DNA of 64,000 nucleotides from Pseudomonas sp. P7548 (GTDB taxonomy: Bacteria > Pseudomonadota > Gammaproteobacteria > Pseudomonadales > Pseudomonadaceae). The stretch spans positions 1-64,000 of the forward strand of contig NZ_JACARO010000070.1 in the NCBI RefSeq assembly GCF_013386585.1, read 5' to 3'. Below, piece after piece: positions 55,730-63,440 of this stretch. The notes below the pieces were generated by a model that did no database searches, was not told the origin of the DNA, and saw only the letters and a list, made by a program, of their open reading frames with translations. Position 1 is the first letter of the stretch. Each line of letters opens with the position of its first letter. The position numbers and the translations under genes are program-made.

Positions 55730-56440
55730 TCAAACCTCTGCGGGCGTGGCGGCGCGATTGAGTTCGGCCAGCGACAGGTTACGGTCGAACAGCGAGGCCA
55801 GGCTCTGGTCGTGGCTGACGAACAACAGGCTGGCGCCGGCTTCGCGGCATTCGGCGAACAACAATTGCAGGAAGGCTTCGCGGGCGTCGTAGTCCAGGGC
55901 CGAGGTGGGCTCGTCGGCGATCACCAGTTCCGGCTGGCCGATCAACGCGCGGGCGGCGGCCACCCGTTGCTGCTGGCCGATGGACAGCGAGTCGGCGCGG
56001 CGCTCCAGCAGGTCCTTGTCTTTCAACCCCAGGTGCGCGAGCAAGGCGGCGGCAGCTTTGTCGACACTGCCGTGACGCTGCTTCGCCCGTTGTGCTCGCA
56101 GCTTGGAAAAGTGGCACGGCAACTCGACGTTTTCACGCACCGACAGAAACGGCAGCAGGTTGAACTGTTGGAAGATGTAGCCGGTGTGGTCGACGCGAAA
56201 GCGGTCGCGGGCGCCGGCCGACAGCTCGGTCAGCTGTTGGCCGAGCAGGCGGATGCTGCCCCGCGTAGGTTTTTGCACGCCACCGAGCAGGCCCAGCAAC
56301 GTGGTTTTTCCACTGCCGCTGGGGCCTTTGAGAAACAGGGTTTCCCCGGCTTCCAGGCGGAACGCGGGGATGTCCAGCAACTGTGGGTGACCGGGCCAGT
56401 TGAAGGCCAGGTCGGACAGTTCGATCAGTGCTTGAGTCAT
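55730..56440 (-). CDS. ABC transporter ATP-binding protein
   Basis: 236 residues. Walker A GPSGSGKTT (about 38-46), signature LSIGQQQR (about 152-159, a slight variant of LSGGQ), Walker B and H-loop region VIADEPTSALD. LolD/MacB-type ATPase, matching the FtsX-like permease that follows after one base. It starts at ATG 56440; the gap to the DUF2796 gene contains a REPIN. Confidence 0.92.
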   Translation of the reverse strand: MTQALIELSDLAFNWPGHPQLLDIPAFRLEAGETLFLKGPSGSGKTTLLGLLGGVQKPTRGSIRLLGQQLTELSAGARDRFRVDHTGYIFQQFNLLPFLSVRENVELPCHFSKLRAQRAKQRHGSVDKAAAALLAHLGLKDKDLLERRADSLSIGQQQRVAAARALIGQPELVIADEPTSALDYDAREAFLQLLFAECREAGASLLFVSHDQSLASLFDRNLSLAELNRAATPAEV

Positions 56441-56475
56441 GTGAAATCAAATTCGCCTGCTGGCTGGGTTGGACC

Positions 56476-56566
56476 CCTGTGGGAGCTGGCTTGCCTGCGA
56501 TGGCATCGCTGCGGTGCATCAGGCACACCGTGGTGATGCCATCGCCGGCAAGCCGGCTCCTACAGG
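56476..56566. repeat. REPIN 5 inside the zinc operon
   Basis: CCTGTGGGAGCTGGCTTGCC... (56476-56507) faces ...GGCAAGCCGGCTCCTACAGG (56535-56566), about 32-bp arms with a few mismatches. It lies in the 132-bp gap between the DUF2796 gene and the ATPase gene of one operon, where it could terminate, stabilise or process the message. Confidence 0.85.
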
Positions 56567-56572
56567 CTTACA

Positions 56573-57175
56573 TCAGAATTTCAGGGTAGCGGCCTGTGCC
56601 GTGGCTTGCACACCTTGCTGGCCGCTTGGGCCGATCAGTTGTACCTGAATTTTCTGGGTGGCAGGGAAGGTCTTGAACACCTGGGTCAGGTCGAGGTTGC
56701 TCAGCGCAGTCGGCGTGGCGCACGTGAATTGGTAGTGGGCGTGGATTTCGCTGTGATCGTGATGATGCTCGTGGGCGCCGTCTTTGGCGTCGTGGTCGTG
56801 GTCATCATCATCGTCGTCATGGTCGGCTTCCGGCTTGTCGCCGAACAGCGGGCTGTTGAGCTCCTGGGTGCTGACCACGCAACCGGCGCCCTTGGGTAGG
56901 TTGAACAGGGCGAGCGGGTTTTCCAGTTGTTTACGCGCGGCAGCGACCTTGGCTTTGTCGGCCGGGGTGGTGGCCAGGTGTTCGAAGCCCACCAGGTTCA
57001 TCGCCGGGCTGTCCAGTTCAAGCTCCAGGGCCTGGCCATCGAGCACGGCATTCAGGCGGCCGACGCCGTGTTCGTGGGCGCCAAGGCTGCCGTGCTCGTG
57101 TTCATGTTCGTCAGCGGCGTGGGCGATAGCCAGTGGCAGTAGGGCAAACGGCAAAGCGAGCAACAGACGGCGCAT
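56573..57175 (-). CDS. DUF2796 His-rich periplasmic protein (ZrgA-like)
   Basis: 200 residues. Signal peptide MRRLLLALPFALLPLAIAHA. Two histidine/acid clusters: EHEHEHGSLGAHEHG just after cleavage, and a central DHDDDDDDHDHDAKDG and HEHHHDHSEIHAH stretch. These are typical metal-binding strings of the DUF2796/ZrgA family linked to zinc uptake. ATG 57175 follows GGAG by 7 nt; an ATG 18 nt upstream would spoil the signal peptide. First gene of the unit, with a candidate Zur box upstream. Confidence 0.88.
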   Translation of the reverse strand: MRRLLLALPFALLPLAIAHAADEHEHEHGSLGAHEHGVGRLNAVLDGQALELELDSPAMNLVGFEHLATTPADKAKVAAARKQLENPLALFNLPKGAGCVVSTQELNSPLFGDKPEADHDDDDDDHDHDAKDGAHEHHHDHSEIHAHYQFTCATPTALSNLDLTQVFKTFPATQKIQVQLIGPSGQQGVQATAQAATLKF

Positions 57176-57206
57176 GAGAAGGCTCCAGAACATGAAAGTT
57201 TTGTTA

Positions 57207-57221
57207 TGTGATCTTATAACA
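57207..57221 (-). promoter_or_regulatory. Candidate Zur box
   Basis: On the minus strand TGTTATAAGATCACA. The left half TGTTATA matches the TGTTATA-A-TATAACA pattern fully; the right half GATCACA matches 5 of 7. It lies about 32 nt upstream of the DUF2796 start, near the expected -10, and also in front of the divergent small gene at 57306. No experiment supports it here. Confidence 0.5.
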
Positions 57222-57305
57222 ATAGTGCCAGAGTTTGACCGCCCGCTTGGCGTTGCGCAAGCCGCGTGGGAGCATGCCTGTCAGAAAACTGCAGGAGGAA
57301 GGACG

Positions 57306-57647
57306 ATGTTGCGAATTCGTGGAACCGTCGGCGACTGGCCGGTGGACTTGACCCTGGAGCTGGACGAAAGCGATTGGGCACGCCTGGGCGCGCAATTGCA
57401 GGCGGGCCCCGTACCCGCCGCAACGGCAGCCGCACCGGTCAAGAGGAATGACGACTTGTGGCAGAACGCCCAGGACCTGTTGCGCAACGCCGGGCAGCTT
57501 AGCGGCCTGGAGTTACTGGATCAGTTGGAAGGCTTGGCCGGCGATGCCGCCTCAGGCAAACGCCTGCTGGTGCGCCTGCGCCACAGTTCAAACGTGAAAG
57601 TGGCCAGCGGCGCAGACACGCCGCTGTACAGCTGGGTCGGCGATTAG
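57306..57647 (+). CDS. Conserved small protein of unknown function
   Basis: 113 residues, no signal peptide or membrane segment; I do not recognise a family. N-terminal MLRIRGTVGDWPVDLTLELD reads like a small beta-rich fold, followed by a charged helical tail (DDLWQNAQDLLRNAGQLSGL). The start is ATG 57306 with AGGAGGA upstream; a much longer open frame back into the DUF2796 gene is not credible. Its stop overlaps the convergent thioredoxin gene by 4 nt. A small protein exists at the same place in PAO1. Confidence 0.75.
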   Translation: MLRIRGTVGDWPVDLTLELDESDWARLGAQLQAGPVPAATAAAPVKRNDDLWQNAQDLLRNAGQLSGLELLDQLEGLAGDAASGKRLLVRLRHSSNVKVASGADTPLYSWVGD

Positions 57648-58516
57648 TACAACGCGGCAAACAGCTTGCGGCGGTACACGGTCACCAACGGGTGATCATT
57701 GCCCAGCAGTTCGAACACCTGCAGCAAGGTCTTGTGCGGCAAGCCTTCGCTGTAGCTGCGGTTGCGGATGAACAGCTTGAGCAGGCCTTCCAGCGCCGCG
57801 TCGTACTGCTGGCGAGCCAGTTGCTGGATGCTCAGTTGATAGGCTGCTTCGTCGTCTTGCGGGTTTTGCGCCAGGCGGCTTTTCAAGTCGGCGGCGTCTG
57901 GCAGGTCGGCCGCCTGGCGCAGGAACGTGATCTGCGCCTTGGCGCCGGCGAGGGCGGCTTTGTGATCGTCGCTCTTCACGGCGTCCAACACGGTCTGGGC
58001 TTCGCCCAGTTCACCGCGTTCGGCGAGGCAGCGTGCGTAAAGGATCAATGCGCCGGCGTTGGTGTTGTCCTCACCCAGCAAGGCCACCAGCACGGCTTCG
58101 GCATCGCTGATGCGGCCATCGGCAAACAGTGCCTGGGCTTGCTCCAGCGGGTCCGCTGCTGCCGGTGGTGGCATCTGTACATGGGGCTCCAGCATCGCCC
58201 GCACCGCCGATTCCGGTTGCGCACCGGCAAACCCGTCCACCGGCTGGCCATCCTTGAACAGCACCACCGTCGGCAGGCTGCGAATACCGAAGCGCGCAAC
58301 GATGTCCTGCTCGGCCTCGCAATCGACCTTGGCCAGCAACAACTCGCCTTGATAACTCTCGGCAATCTGCGCCAGCAACGGCATCAACGCCTTGCACGGC
58401 GCGCACCACTCGGCCCAGAAGTCCACCAGCACAGGTTTGTGGAACGAGTTCTCGATCACCGCCTGATCGAAGGTAGCGGTGGTGACATCGAAGATGTACG
58501 GCGTGGGCTCACTCAT
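57644..58516 (-). CDS. cnoX: CnoX-like thioredoxin with TPR tail (YbbN family)
   Basis: 290 residues. N-terminal thioredoxin domain with FWAEWCAPCKAL, Cys 38 and Cys 41, and cis-Pro in SLPTVVLF. C-terminal TPR-like helices (about 125-290). E. coli CnoX lacks the CxxC pair and is a holdase; the protein here keeps WCAPC, so it may also act as an oxidoreductase, as in Caulobacter. ATG 58516 gives MSEPTPYIFDVT. Confidence 0.9.
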   Translation of the reverse strand: MSEPTPYIFDVTTATFDQAVIENSFHKPVLVDFWAEWCAPCKALMPLLAQIAESYQGELLLAKVDCEAEQDIVARFGIRSLPTVVLFKDGQPVDGFAGAQPESAVRAMLEPHVQMPPPAAADPLEQAQALFADGRISDAEAVLVALLGEDNTNAGALILYARCLAERGELGEAQTVLDAVKSDDHKAALAGAKAQITFLRQAADLPDAADLKSRLAQNPQDDEAAYQLSIQQLARQQYDAALEGLLKLFIRNRSYSEGLPHKTLLQVFELLGNDHPLVTVYRRKLFAALY

Positions 58517-58589
58517 GGGGCGTCTCGAATAAAGCGGGAATGGGGGCAACTATAAGGGCTGGCGAGGGCTATCGGAAGCGCCAGGGAAA

Positions 58590-58680
58590 TGTAGTGAGCG
58601 GGCTTGCCCCGCGCCGCAATCGACCAGGCGCCTCAGGCTAACCTGACACAACGCTGCGCGGGGCAAGCCCGCTCACTACA
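58590..58680. repeat. REPIN 6: third REP sequence class
   Basis: Arms 58590-58614 and 58656-58680 are perfect 25-bp reverse complements with core TGTAGTGAGCGGGCTTGCCC. The GTAGTGAGC head differs from the GTGGGAGC head of the other five. It lies between the cnoX start region and the methyltransferase stop, both minus strand. Confidence 0.88.
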
Positions 58681-58687
58681 GGTGCTT

Positions 58688-59344
58688 TCAAGCACGGCGC
58701 GAATGGTACAGGCTCACCTTGCGAAACTCCCAAGGCTCAGCCAGATCCGGCAGCGTCAGCGCGTCCAGGATCTCCAGCCGCCGATAATCCGGGTGCTGAA
58801 AGTCCCGCACCCGTGAATCCGCCACCAGCGCCTCTCGGCCGCGAGTGAGAAACTGATCCAGCAGCGGCAGGTTAGCCCGGTCGTAGAGCACGTCAGCCAC
58901 CAGGATCAAATCGAAGCGGTCAGCCTCGGCGAAAAAATCGTCCGAGTAATCCAACGCCACACCGTTAAGCTCGGCATTCGCCCGGCAGGATGCCAGCGCC
59001 AATGGGTCCAGGTCGCAGGCCACCACTTCCAGCGCGCCGGCTTTGACGGCGGCAATCCCCGCCACGCCAGACCCCGCGCCGAAATCCAGCACGCGCTTGC
59101 CGGCAACCCACTCAGGATTCGCCGCCAAATACCTCGCCAGCGCCAAACCACTGGCCCAGCAAAAGCTCCAGTAGGGCGGTTCATGCAGGATGCGCCGGGT
59201 TTCTTCGGGGCTGAAGGCGCGGTCCATGTTGTCGGCGTCCAGCAGCCACAACGACAGCTCGGTGCCCGGCAGCGGGCAGGGCACCAAGTGAGCGTCGCCG
59301 ATCAGCTCACTGAGCGCACGTTGCAGGCCCAGCGGTGGCGTCAT
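58688..59344 (-). CDS. Class I SAM-dependent methyltransferase (METTL/ETFB-type)
   Basis: 218 residues. SAM motif I VLDFGAGSGVAGIAAVKAG (about 85-103), acidic VACDLDPLAL, and ILVADVLYD (about 146-154). The pattern FGAGSG...DVLYD resembles protein-lysine or nicotinamide-type methyltransferases such as the electron-transfer flavoprotein beta-subunit enzyme. Substrate not certain. Its ATG overlaps the lipoprotein stop by 4 nt. Confidence 0.82.
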   Translation of the reverse strand: MTPPLGLQRALSELIGDAHLVPCPLPGTELSLWLLDADNMDRAFSPEETRRILHEPPYWSFCWASGLALARYLAANPEWVAGKRVLDFGAGSGVAGIAAVKAGALEVVACDLDPLALASCRANAELNGVALDYSDDFFAEADRFDLILVADVLYDRANLPLLDQFLTRGREALVADSRVRDFQHPDYRRLEILDALTLPDLAEPWEFRKVSLYHSRRA

Positions 59345-59796
59345 GGTGCCGGGACGAGTTGCAGAGGGCCGGTGCTCTGGGTGATCGCCTGGGTGATGCG
59401 CACCGCAGGCAGGTGCAGGATCAACTGGCCGGACTGGCTGGCGCGGCCACGCAGTTCAACGCGGGCACCGGCCGGGAAGGCTTCAGGGTTGAAGCGCAAG
59501 CGGAAGGCCAGGGGCTTGCCGTTGCCGGTCAGCACGCTGCTGGCGAGCAGTTGTTGCGGGCGCGAGCGGTCATCGATCACCAGCAGCGCCAGTTCGACTT
59601 CGGCACCGGCAGGCACGCCATTGAGGGTGCCGTTGATTTCACGCTGATACGCCGGCAACGGGCCGAGGTCTTCAATGCCCGGGACTTTTTTCTCCTGGGC
59701 GGGCGTCGGTTGAGGGGTGGTTGGCTTGGGGGCTTCGCTGCTGCAGGCGACCAGGACACTGAACAGGGCGAGCAAAACAAGTGGTCGTAACTGCAT
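59341..59796 (-). CDS. YbaY-like lipoprotein
   Basis: 151 residues. Lipobox LVLLALFSVLVAC with lipidated Cys 18, then a Pro-rich linker and a beta-sandwich YbaY-type domain (INGTLNGVPAGAEVELALLV). Likely anchored to a periplasmic membrane face. ATG 59796 starts the signal; the longer open frame adds non-conserved residues. Role unknown. Overlaps the methyltransferase gene, suggesting one transcript. Confidence 0.85.
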   Translation of the reverse strand: MQLRPLVLLALFSVLVACSSEAPKPTTPQPTPAQEKKVPGIEDLGPLPAYQREINGTLNGVPAGAEVELALLVIDDRSRPQQLLASSVLTGNGKPLAFRLRFNPEAFPAGARVELRGRASQSGQLILHLPAVRITQAITQSTGPLQLVPAP

Positions 59797-59936
59797 GTAC
59801 GGCTCCAGAAAGGGCAAAATCCGTGACTTGAACACAAAGAAACATATAAGCCAGCCTATATACCGTAAAGGCTATGGCTTGTCTTGCCACAGGGATGCGC
59901 TACCATGGCCCTCCCTTTTTTTGTTGCCTGCCAACC

Positions 59937-60401
59937 ATGCACTGTCCCTTCTGCGGTGCCAACGACACCAAGGTCATTGACTCGCGTCTGGTCGCCGAGG
60001 GCGATCAAGTGCGTCGCCGGCGCGAATGCCTGGCCTGCGGTGAGCGTTTCACCACCTTCGAAACCGCCGAGCTGGTGTTGCCTCGTCTGATCAAGTCCGA
60101 CGGCAGCCGCCAACCTTTCGACGAAGAAAAACTGCGTGCCGGTATGCAGCGCGCCCTGGAAAAACGCCCGGTGAGTGTCGAGCGCCTGGAAGCGGCGCTG
60201 GTGCACATCAAGCACAAACTGCGTGCGACCGGCGAGCGCGAGGTCAAGAGCCTGGTGGTTGGAGAACTGGTGATGGGCGAGCTGCAAAAGCTCGACGAAG
60301 TTGCCTACATCCGTTTCGCCTCGGTGTATCGACGCTTCCAGGACCTCAACGAGTTCCGCGAAGAGATCGACCGCCTGGCCCGTGAGCCTGCCAAAGAATG
60401 A
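59937..60401 (+). CDS. nrdR: NrdR, ribonucleotide reductase repressor
   Basis: 154 residues. N-terminal zinc ribbon with Cys 3/6 (MHCPFCG) and Cys 31/34 (CLACG), followed by an ATP-cone (about 47-139). Senses nucleotide state and represses nrd genes. ATG 59937 gives the conserved start. It overlaps ribD by 4 nt (ATGA), so it heads the riboflavin cluster, an arrangement conserved in many proteobacteria. Confidence 0.96.
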   Translation: MHCPFCGANDTKVIDSRLVAEGDQVRRRRECLACGERFTTFETAELVLPRLIKSDGSRQPFDEEKLRAGMQRALEKRPVSVERLEAALVHIKHKLRATGEREVKSLVVGELVMGELQKLDEVAYIRFASVYRRFQDLNEFREEIDRLAREPAKE

Positions 60402-61534
60402 ATTCGCCTAGCGCTGAACAAGCTGTCCTCGACGCCCATTACATGGCCCGCGCCCTGGAACTGGCCCGCAAAGGCCTGTACACCACCCATCCCAACCCTC
60501 GGGTGGGCTGCGTGATTGTGCGGGATGGGCAAATTGTCGGCGAAGGCTGGCATGAGCGCACCGGCGAGCCCCATGCCGAACCCAATGCCCTGCGCGCCGC
60601 TGGCGACAAGGCGCGCGGTGCGACGGTGTACGTGACCCTTGAGCCGTGCAGCCACCACGGCCGCACGCCGCCCTGCGCCGACGCGCTGGTGAGTGCGGGT
60701 GTGGCGCGCGTGGTCGCCGGCATGCAGGACCCCAACCCGGAAGTGGCGGGGCGCGGCATGCAGCGTCTGGCCCAGGCGGGCATCGAGACCCGCAGCGGCG
60801 TGCTGGAGCAGGAAGCCCGTGCACTGAACCCGGGTTTCCTCAAACGCATGGAACACGGCTTGCCGTTTGTGCGGGTCAAGCTGGCGATGAGCCTGGACGG
60901 GCGCACCGCGATGGCCAGCGGCGAAAGCCAATGGATCACCGGCCCCGACGCCCGCGCAGCGGTGCAACGCCTGCGCGCCGAGGCCAGCGTGGTGCTGACC
61001 GGCGCCGACACCGTGCTGGCCGACGGTGCACGTCTGACCGTGCGCGCCGCCGAGCTGGGCCTGGATGAAGCAACCACCGCCCTGGCCATGTCGCGTCCGC
61101 CGCTGCGCGTGTTGATCGATGGCCGCCTGCGCGTGCCGCTCAACGCGCCGTTCTTCAAGGCTGGCCCGGCATTGGTCATTACTTGCGTAACCCCGGAAAA
61201 CCAGTTCCCCCGTGGTCCCGAGTGCCTGGTAGTGCCGGGCGTGGATGGCCAGGTTGACCTGCGCTCGGCCCTGGTGGCGTTGGCCGCCCGTGGCGTCAAC
61301 GAGGTGCTGGTGGAGGCCGGCCCGAGCCTGGCGGGCGCGTTTGCCCAGCAAGGCCTGGTGGACGAGTACGTGATATTCGTCGCCGGCAAGTTCCTCGGCT
61401 CCGCCGCCCGGCCTCTGCTCGACTGGCCGCTTGAGAAACTGGCGGACGCCCCCCAACTCAAGATCACGCAAATGCGCGCTGTAGGCGACGACTGGCGAGT
61501 CACTGCCATCCCTGTGCCAGCAGCGAGCGTATAA
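60398..61534 (+). CDS. ribD: RibD, bifunctional pyrimidine deaminase/reductase
   Basis: 378 residues. Second and third steps of riboflavin synthesis. N-terminal deaminase zinc site HAEPNAL (about 65-71) and PCSHHGRTPPC (about 89-99). The C-terminal reductase domain starts near 150 with KLAMSLDGRTAM and binds NADPH. Overlaps nrdR by 4 nt; 48 nt precede the next gene. Confidence 0.96.
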   Translation: MNSPSAEQAVLDAHYMARALELARKGLYTTHPNPRVGCVIVRDGQIVGEGWHERTGEPHAEPNALRAAGDKARGATVYVTLEPCSHHGRTPPCADALVSAGVARVVAGMQDPNPEVAGRGMQRLAQAGIETRSGVLEQEARALNPGFLKRMEHGLPFVRVKLAMSLDGRTAMASGESQWITGPDARAAVQRLRAEASVVLTGADTVLADGARLTVRAAELGLDEATTALAMSRPPLRVLIDGRLRVPLNAPFFKAGPALVITCVTPENQFPRGPECLVVPGVDGQVDLRSALVALAARGVNEVLVEAGPSLAGAFAQQGLVDEYVIFVAGKFLGSAARPLLDWPLEKLADAPQLKITQMRAVGDDWRVTAIPVPAASV

Positions 61535-61582
61535 TTCTGACCGGGCGCTCAAGCGCCCCGTACCGTATTCCAGGAGAAGGCC

Positions 61583-62245
61583 ATGTTCACCGGCATCATC
61601 GAATCCATCGGCAGCATCCGCGCCATGACCCCCAAAGGCGGCGACGTTCGCCTGCTGGTTGAAACCGGCAAGCTGGACCTGGGTGACGTCAAGCTGGGCG
61701 ACAGCATCGCCGTCAGCGGCGTGTGCCTCACCGTTATCGAACTGCCAGGCAACGGTTTCGCCGCCGACGTCAGCCGGGAAACCCTGGACTGCACCGCGAT
61801 GAACGACCTCAAGGCCGGCAGCCCGGTCAACCTGGAAAAAGCCCTGACCCCGACCACCCGCCTGGGCGGCCACCTGGTCAGCGGCCATGTCGACGGCGTC
61901 GGCGAAGTGGTCTCCCGCAGCGAAAATGCACGTGCCGTGGAATTTCGCATTCGCGCACCCAAAGAACTGGCCAAGTACATCGCCCACAAAGGCTCGATCA
62001 CCGTCGACGGCACCAGCCTCACCGTGAACGCCGTGAACGGCGCCGAATTTGAACTGACCATCATTCCCCACACCCTCAGCGAAACCATCATGGCGTCTTA
62101 CCAGCCGGGTCGCCGGGTGAACCTGGAAGTGGACTTGCTGGCCCGTTACCTGGAGCGCCTGTTGCTGGGCGAAAAGGCCGCAGAGCCTACTGCCGGTAAC
62201 ATCACTGAAAGTTTTCTGGCCGCTAACGGCTACCTGAAATCCTGA
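61583..62245 (+). CDS. ribC: Riboflavin synthase alpha subunit
   Basis: 220 residues. Forms riboflavin from two 6,7-dimethyl-8-ribityllumazine molecules. Two similar lumazine-binding domains, each with GDSIAVSGVCLTV- or GSITVDGTSLTV-type motifs. Starts MFTGIIESIGSI. Named ribC as in PAO1; ribE is used elsewhere for the same enzyme. ribB starts 15 nt downstream. Confidence 0.96.
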   Translation: MFTGIIESIGSIRAMTPKGGDVRLLVETGKLDLGDVKLGDSIAVSGVCLTVIELPGNGFAADVSRETLDCTAMNDLKAGSPVNLEKALTPTTRLGGHLVSGHVDGVGEVVSRSENARAVEFRIRAPKELAKYIAHKGSITVDGTSLTVNAVNGAEFELTIIPHTLSETIMASYQPGRRVNLEVDLLARYLERLLLGEKAAEPTAGNITESFLAANGYLKS

Positions 62246-62260
62246 CCAAGGGGGTGCCAC

Positions 62261-63352
62261 GTGGCGCTCAATAGCATCGAAGAACTGGTTGAAGACATCC
62301 GCCAAGGCAAGATGGTCATCCTGATGGATGACGAAGACCGCGAGAACGAAGGCGACATCATCATGGCCGCCGAGGCCTGCAAGCCTGAGCACATCAACTT
62401 CATGGCCAAGCACGCCCGTGGGCTGATCTGCATGCCCATGAGCCGCGAGCGCTGCGAGTTGCTGAAGCTGCCATTGATGGCGCCGCGCAACGGGTCGGGT
62501 TTTGGCACCAAGTTCACCGTGTCTATCGAAGCGACCACCGGCGTCACCACCGGTATTTCTGCGGCTGACCGCGCGCGCACCGTGCAAGCCGCTGCCGCCA
62601 AGGACGCCAAGGCCGAAGACATTGTCAGCCCTGGCCACATCTTCCCGCTGATGGCCCAGCCGGGCGGCACCCTGGCCCGTGCCGGCCACACCGAAGCTGC
62701 CTGCGACCTCGCGCGCATGGCCGGGTTCGAGCCAAGCGGCGTGATCTGCGAAGTGATGAACGACGACGGCACCATGGCCCGTCGCGCTGAACTCGAAGCC
62801 TTTGCCGCCGAACACGACATCAAGATCGGCACCATTGCCGACCTGATCCACTACCGCATGATCCACGAACGTACCGTTCAGCGGATTGCCGAGCAGCCGC
62901 TGGACAGCGAACTGGGCCAATTCAATTTGGTGACCTACCGTGATTCAGTGGAAGGCGACGTGCACATGGCCCTGACCCTGGGCACCATTTGCGCCGAAGA
63001 GCCGACCCTGGTGCGGGTACACAACATGGACCCCTTGCGCGACCTGTTGATGGTCAAGCAACCGGGCCGTTGGAGCCTGCGAGCCGCCATGGCCGCGGTT
63101 TCCGAGGCGGGCAGCGGTGTGGTGCTGCTGTTGGGCAACCCGGTGGATGGTGATGTGCTGCTGGCGCATATCCGTGAAACCGCCGAGCACACCCAGGTCA
63201 AGACGCCGACCACCTACAGCATCGTCGGTGCCGGTTCGCAGATCCTGCGTGACCTCGGCGTGCGCAAAATGCGCCTGATGAGTGCGCCAATGAAATTTAA
63301 TGCGATATCCGGTTTCGATCTGGAAGTAGTAGAATACGTGCCCTCCGAATAA
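62261..63352 (+). CDS. ribB: RibB, dihydroxybutanone-phosphate synthase with degenerate RibA-like domain
   Basis: 363 residues. N-terminal DHBP synthase makes the four-carbon precursor from ribulose 5-phosphate; the acidic loop DDEDRENEGD is at 25-34 and HTEAACDLARMAG follows. The C-terminal half (about 210-363) has the size of GTP cyclohydrolase II but lacks the zinc motif C-x10-C-x-C; the matching region reads VRVHNMDPLRDLLM with no Cys. A separate ribA is therefore expected. The start is GTG at 62261 behind AAGGGGG. Confidence 0.94.
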   Translation: MALNSIEELVEDIRQGKMVILMDDEDRENEGDIIMAAEACKPEHINFMAKHARGLICMPMSRERCELLKLPLMAPRNGSGFGTKFTVSIEATTGVTTGISAADRARTVQAAAAKDAKAEDIVSPGHIFPLMAQPGGTLARAGHTEAACDLARMAGFEPSGVICEVMNDDGTMARRAELEAFAAEHDIKIGTIADLIHYRMIHERTVQRIAEQPLDSELGQFNLVTYRDSVEGDVHMALTLGTICAEEPTLVRVHNMDPLRDLLMVKQPGRWSLRAAMAAVSEAGSGVVLLLGNPVDGDVLLAHIRETAEHTQVKTPTTYSIVGAGSQILRDLGVRKMRLMSAPMKFNAISGFDLEVVEYVPSE

Positions 63353-63396
63353 AGGCCGGCGATTTTTGCCCCTTGTTCGCGGTTAACACATCACTG

Positions 63397-63419
63397 AGGG
63401 ACGCACTTTTCGCGTCCCT
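63397..63419 (+). other. Hairpin before ribH
   Basis: Perfect 8-bp stem AGGGACGC (63397-63404) with GCGTCCCT (63412-63419), followed by GCTCTTT. Weak terminator or RNA-processing element in the 88-bp ribB-ribH gap. No FMN riboswitch core was recognised here. Confidence 0.4.
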
Positions 63420-63440
63420 GCTCTTTAAGAGATTTGTCGA

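Noticed and set aside
57215..57245. TGGCAC on the minus strand as a sigma54 promoter of the zinc operon
   Set aside because: No GC at the required ten-base spacing after GG.
46256..58690. Inverted repeats considered as CRISPR or transposon ends
   Set aside because: They are paired single palindromes at separate sites without spacer arrays, transposase genes or target duplications; REPIN is the better explanation.
60305..62920. 871-codon minus-strand frame across the rib genes
   Set aside because: Shadow of ribD, ribC and ribB; no motif, and those genes are certain.
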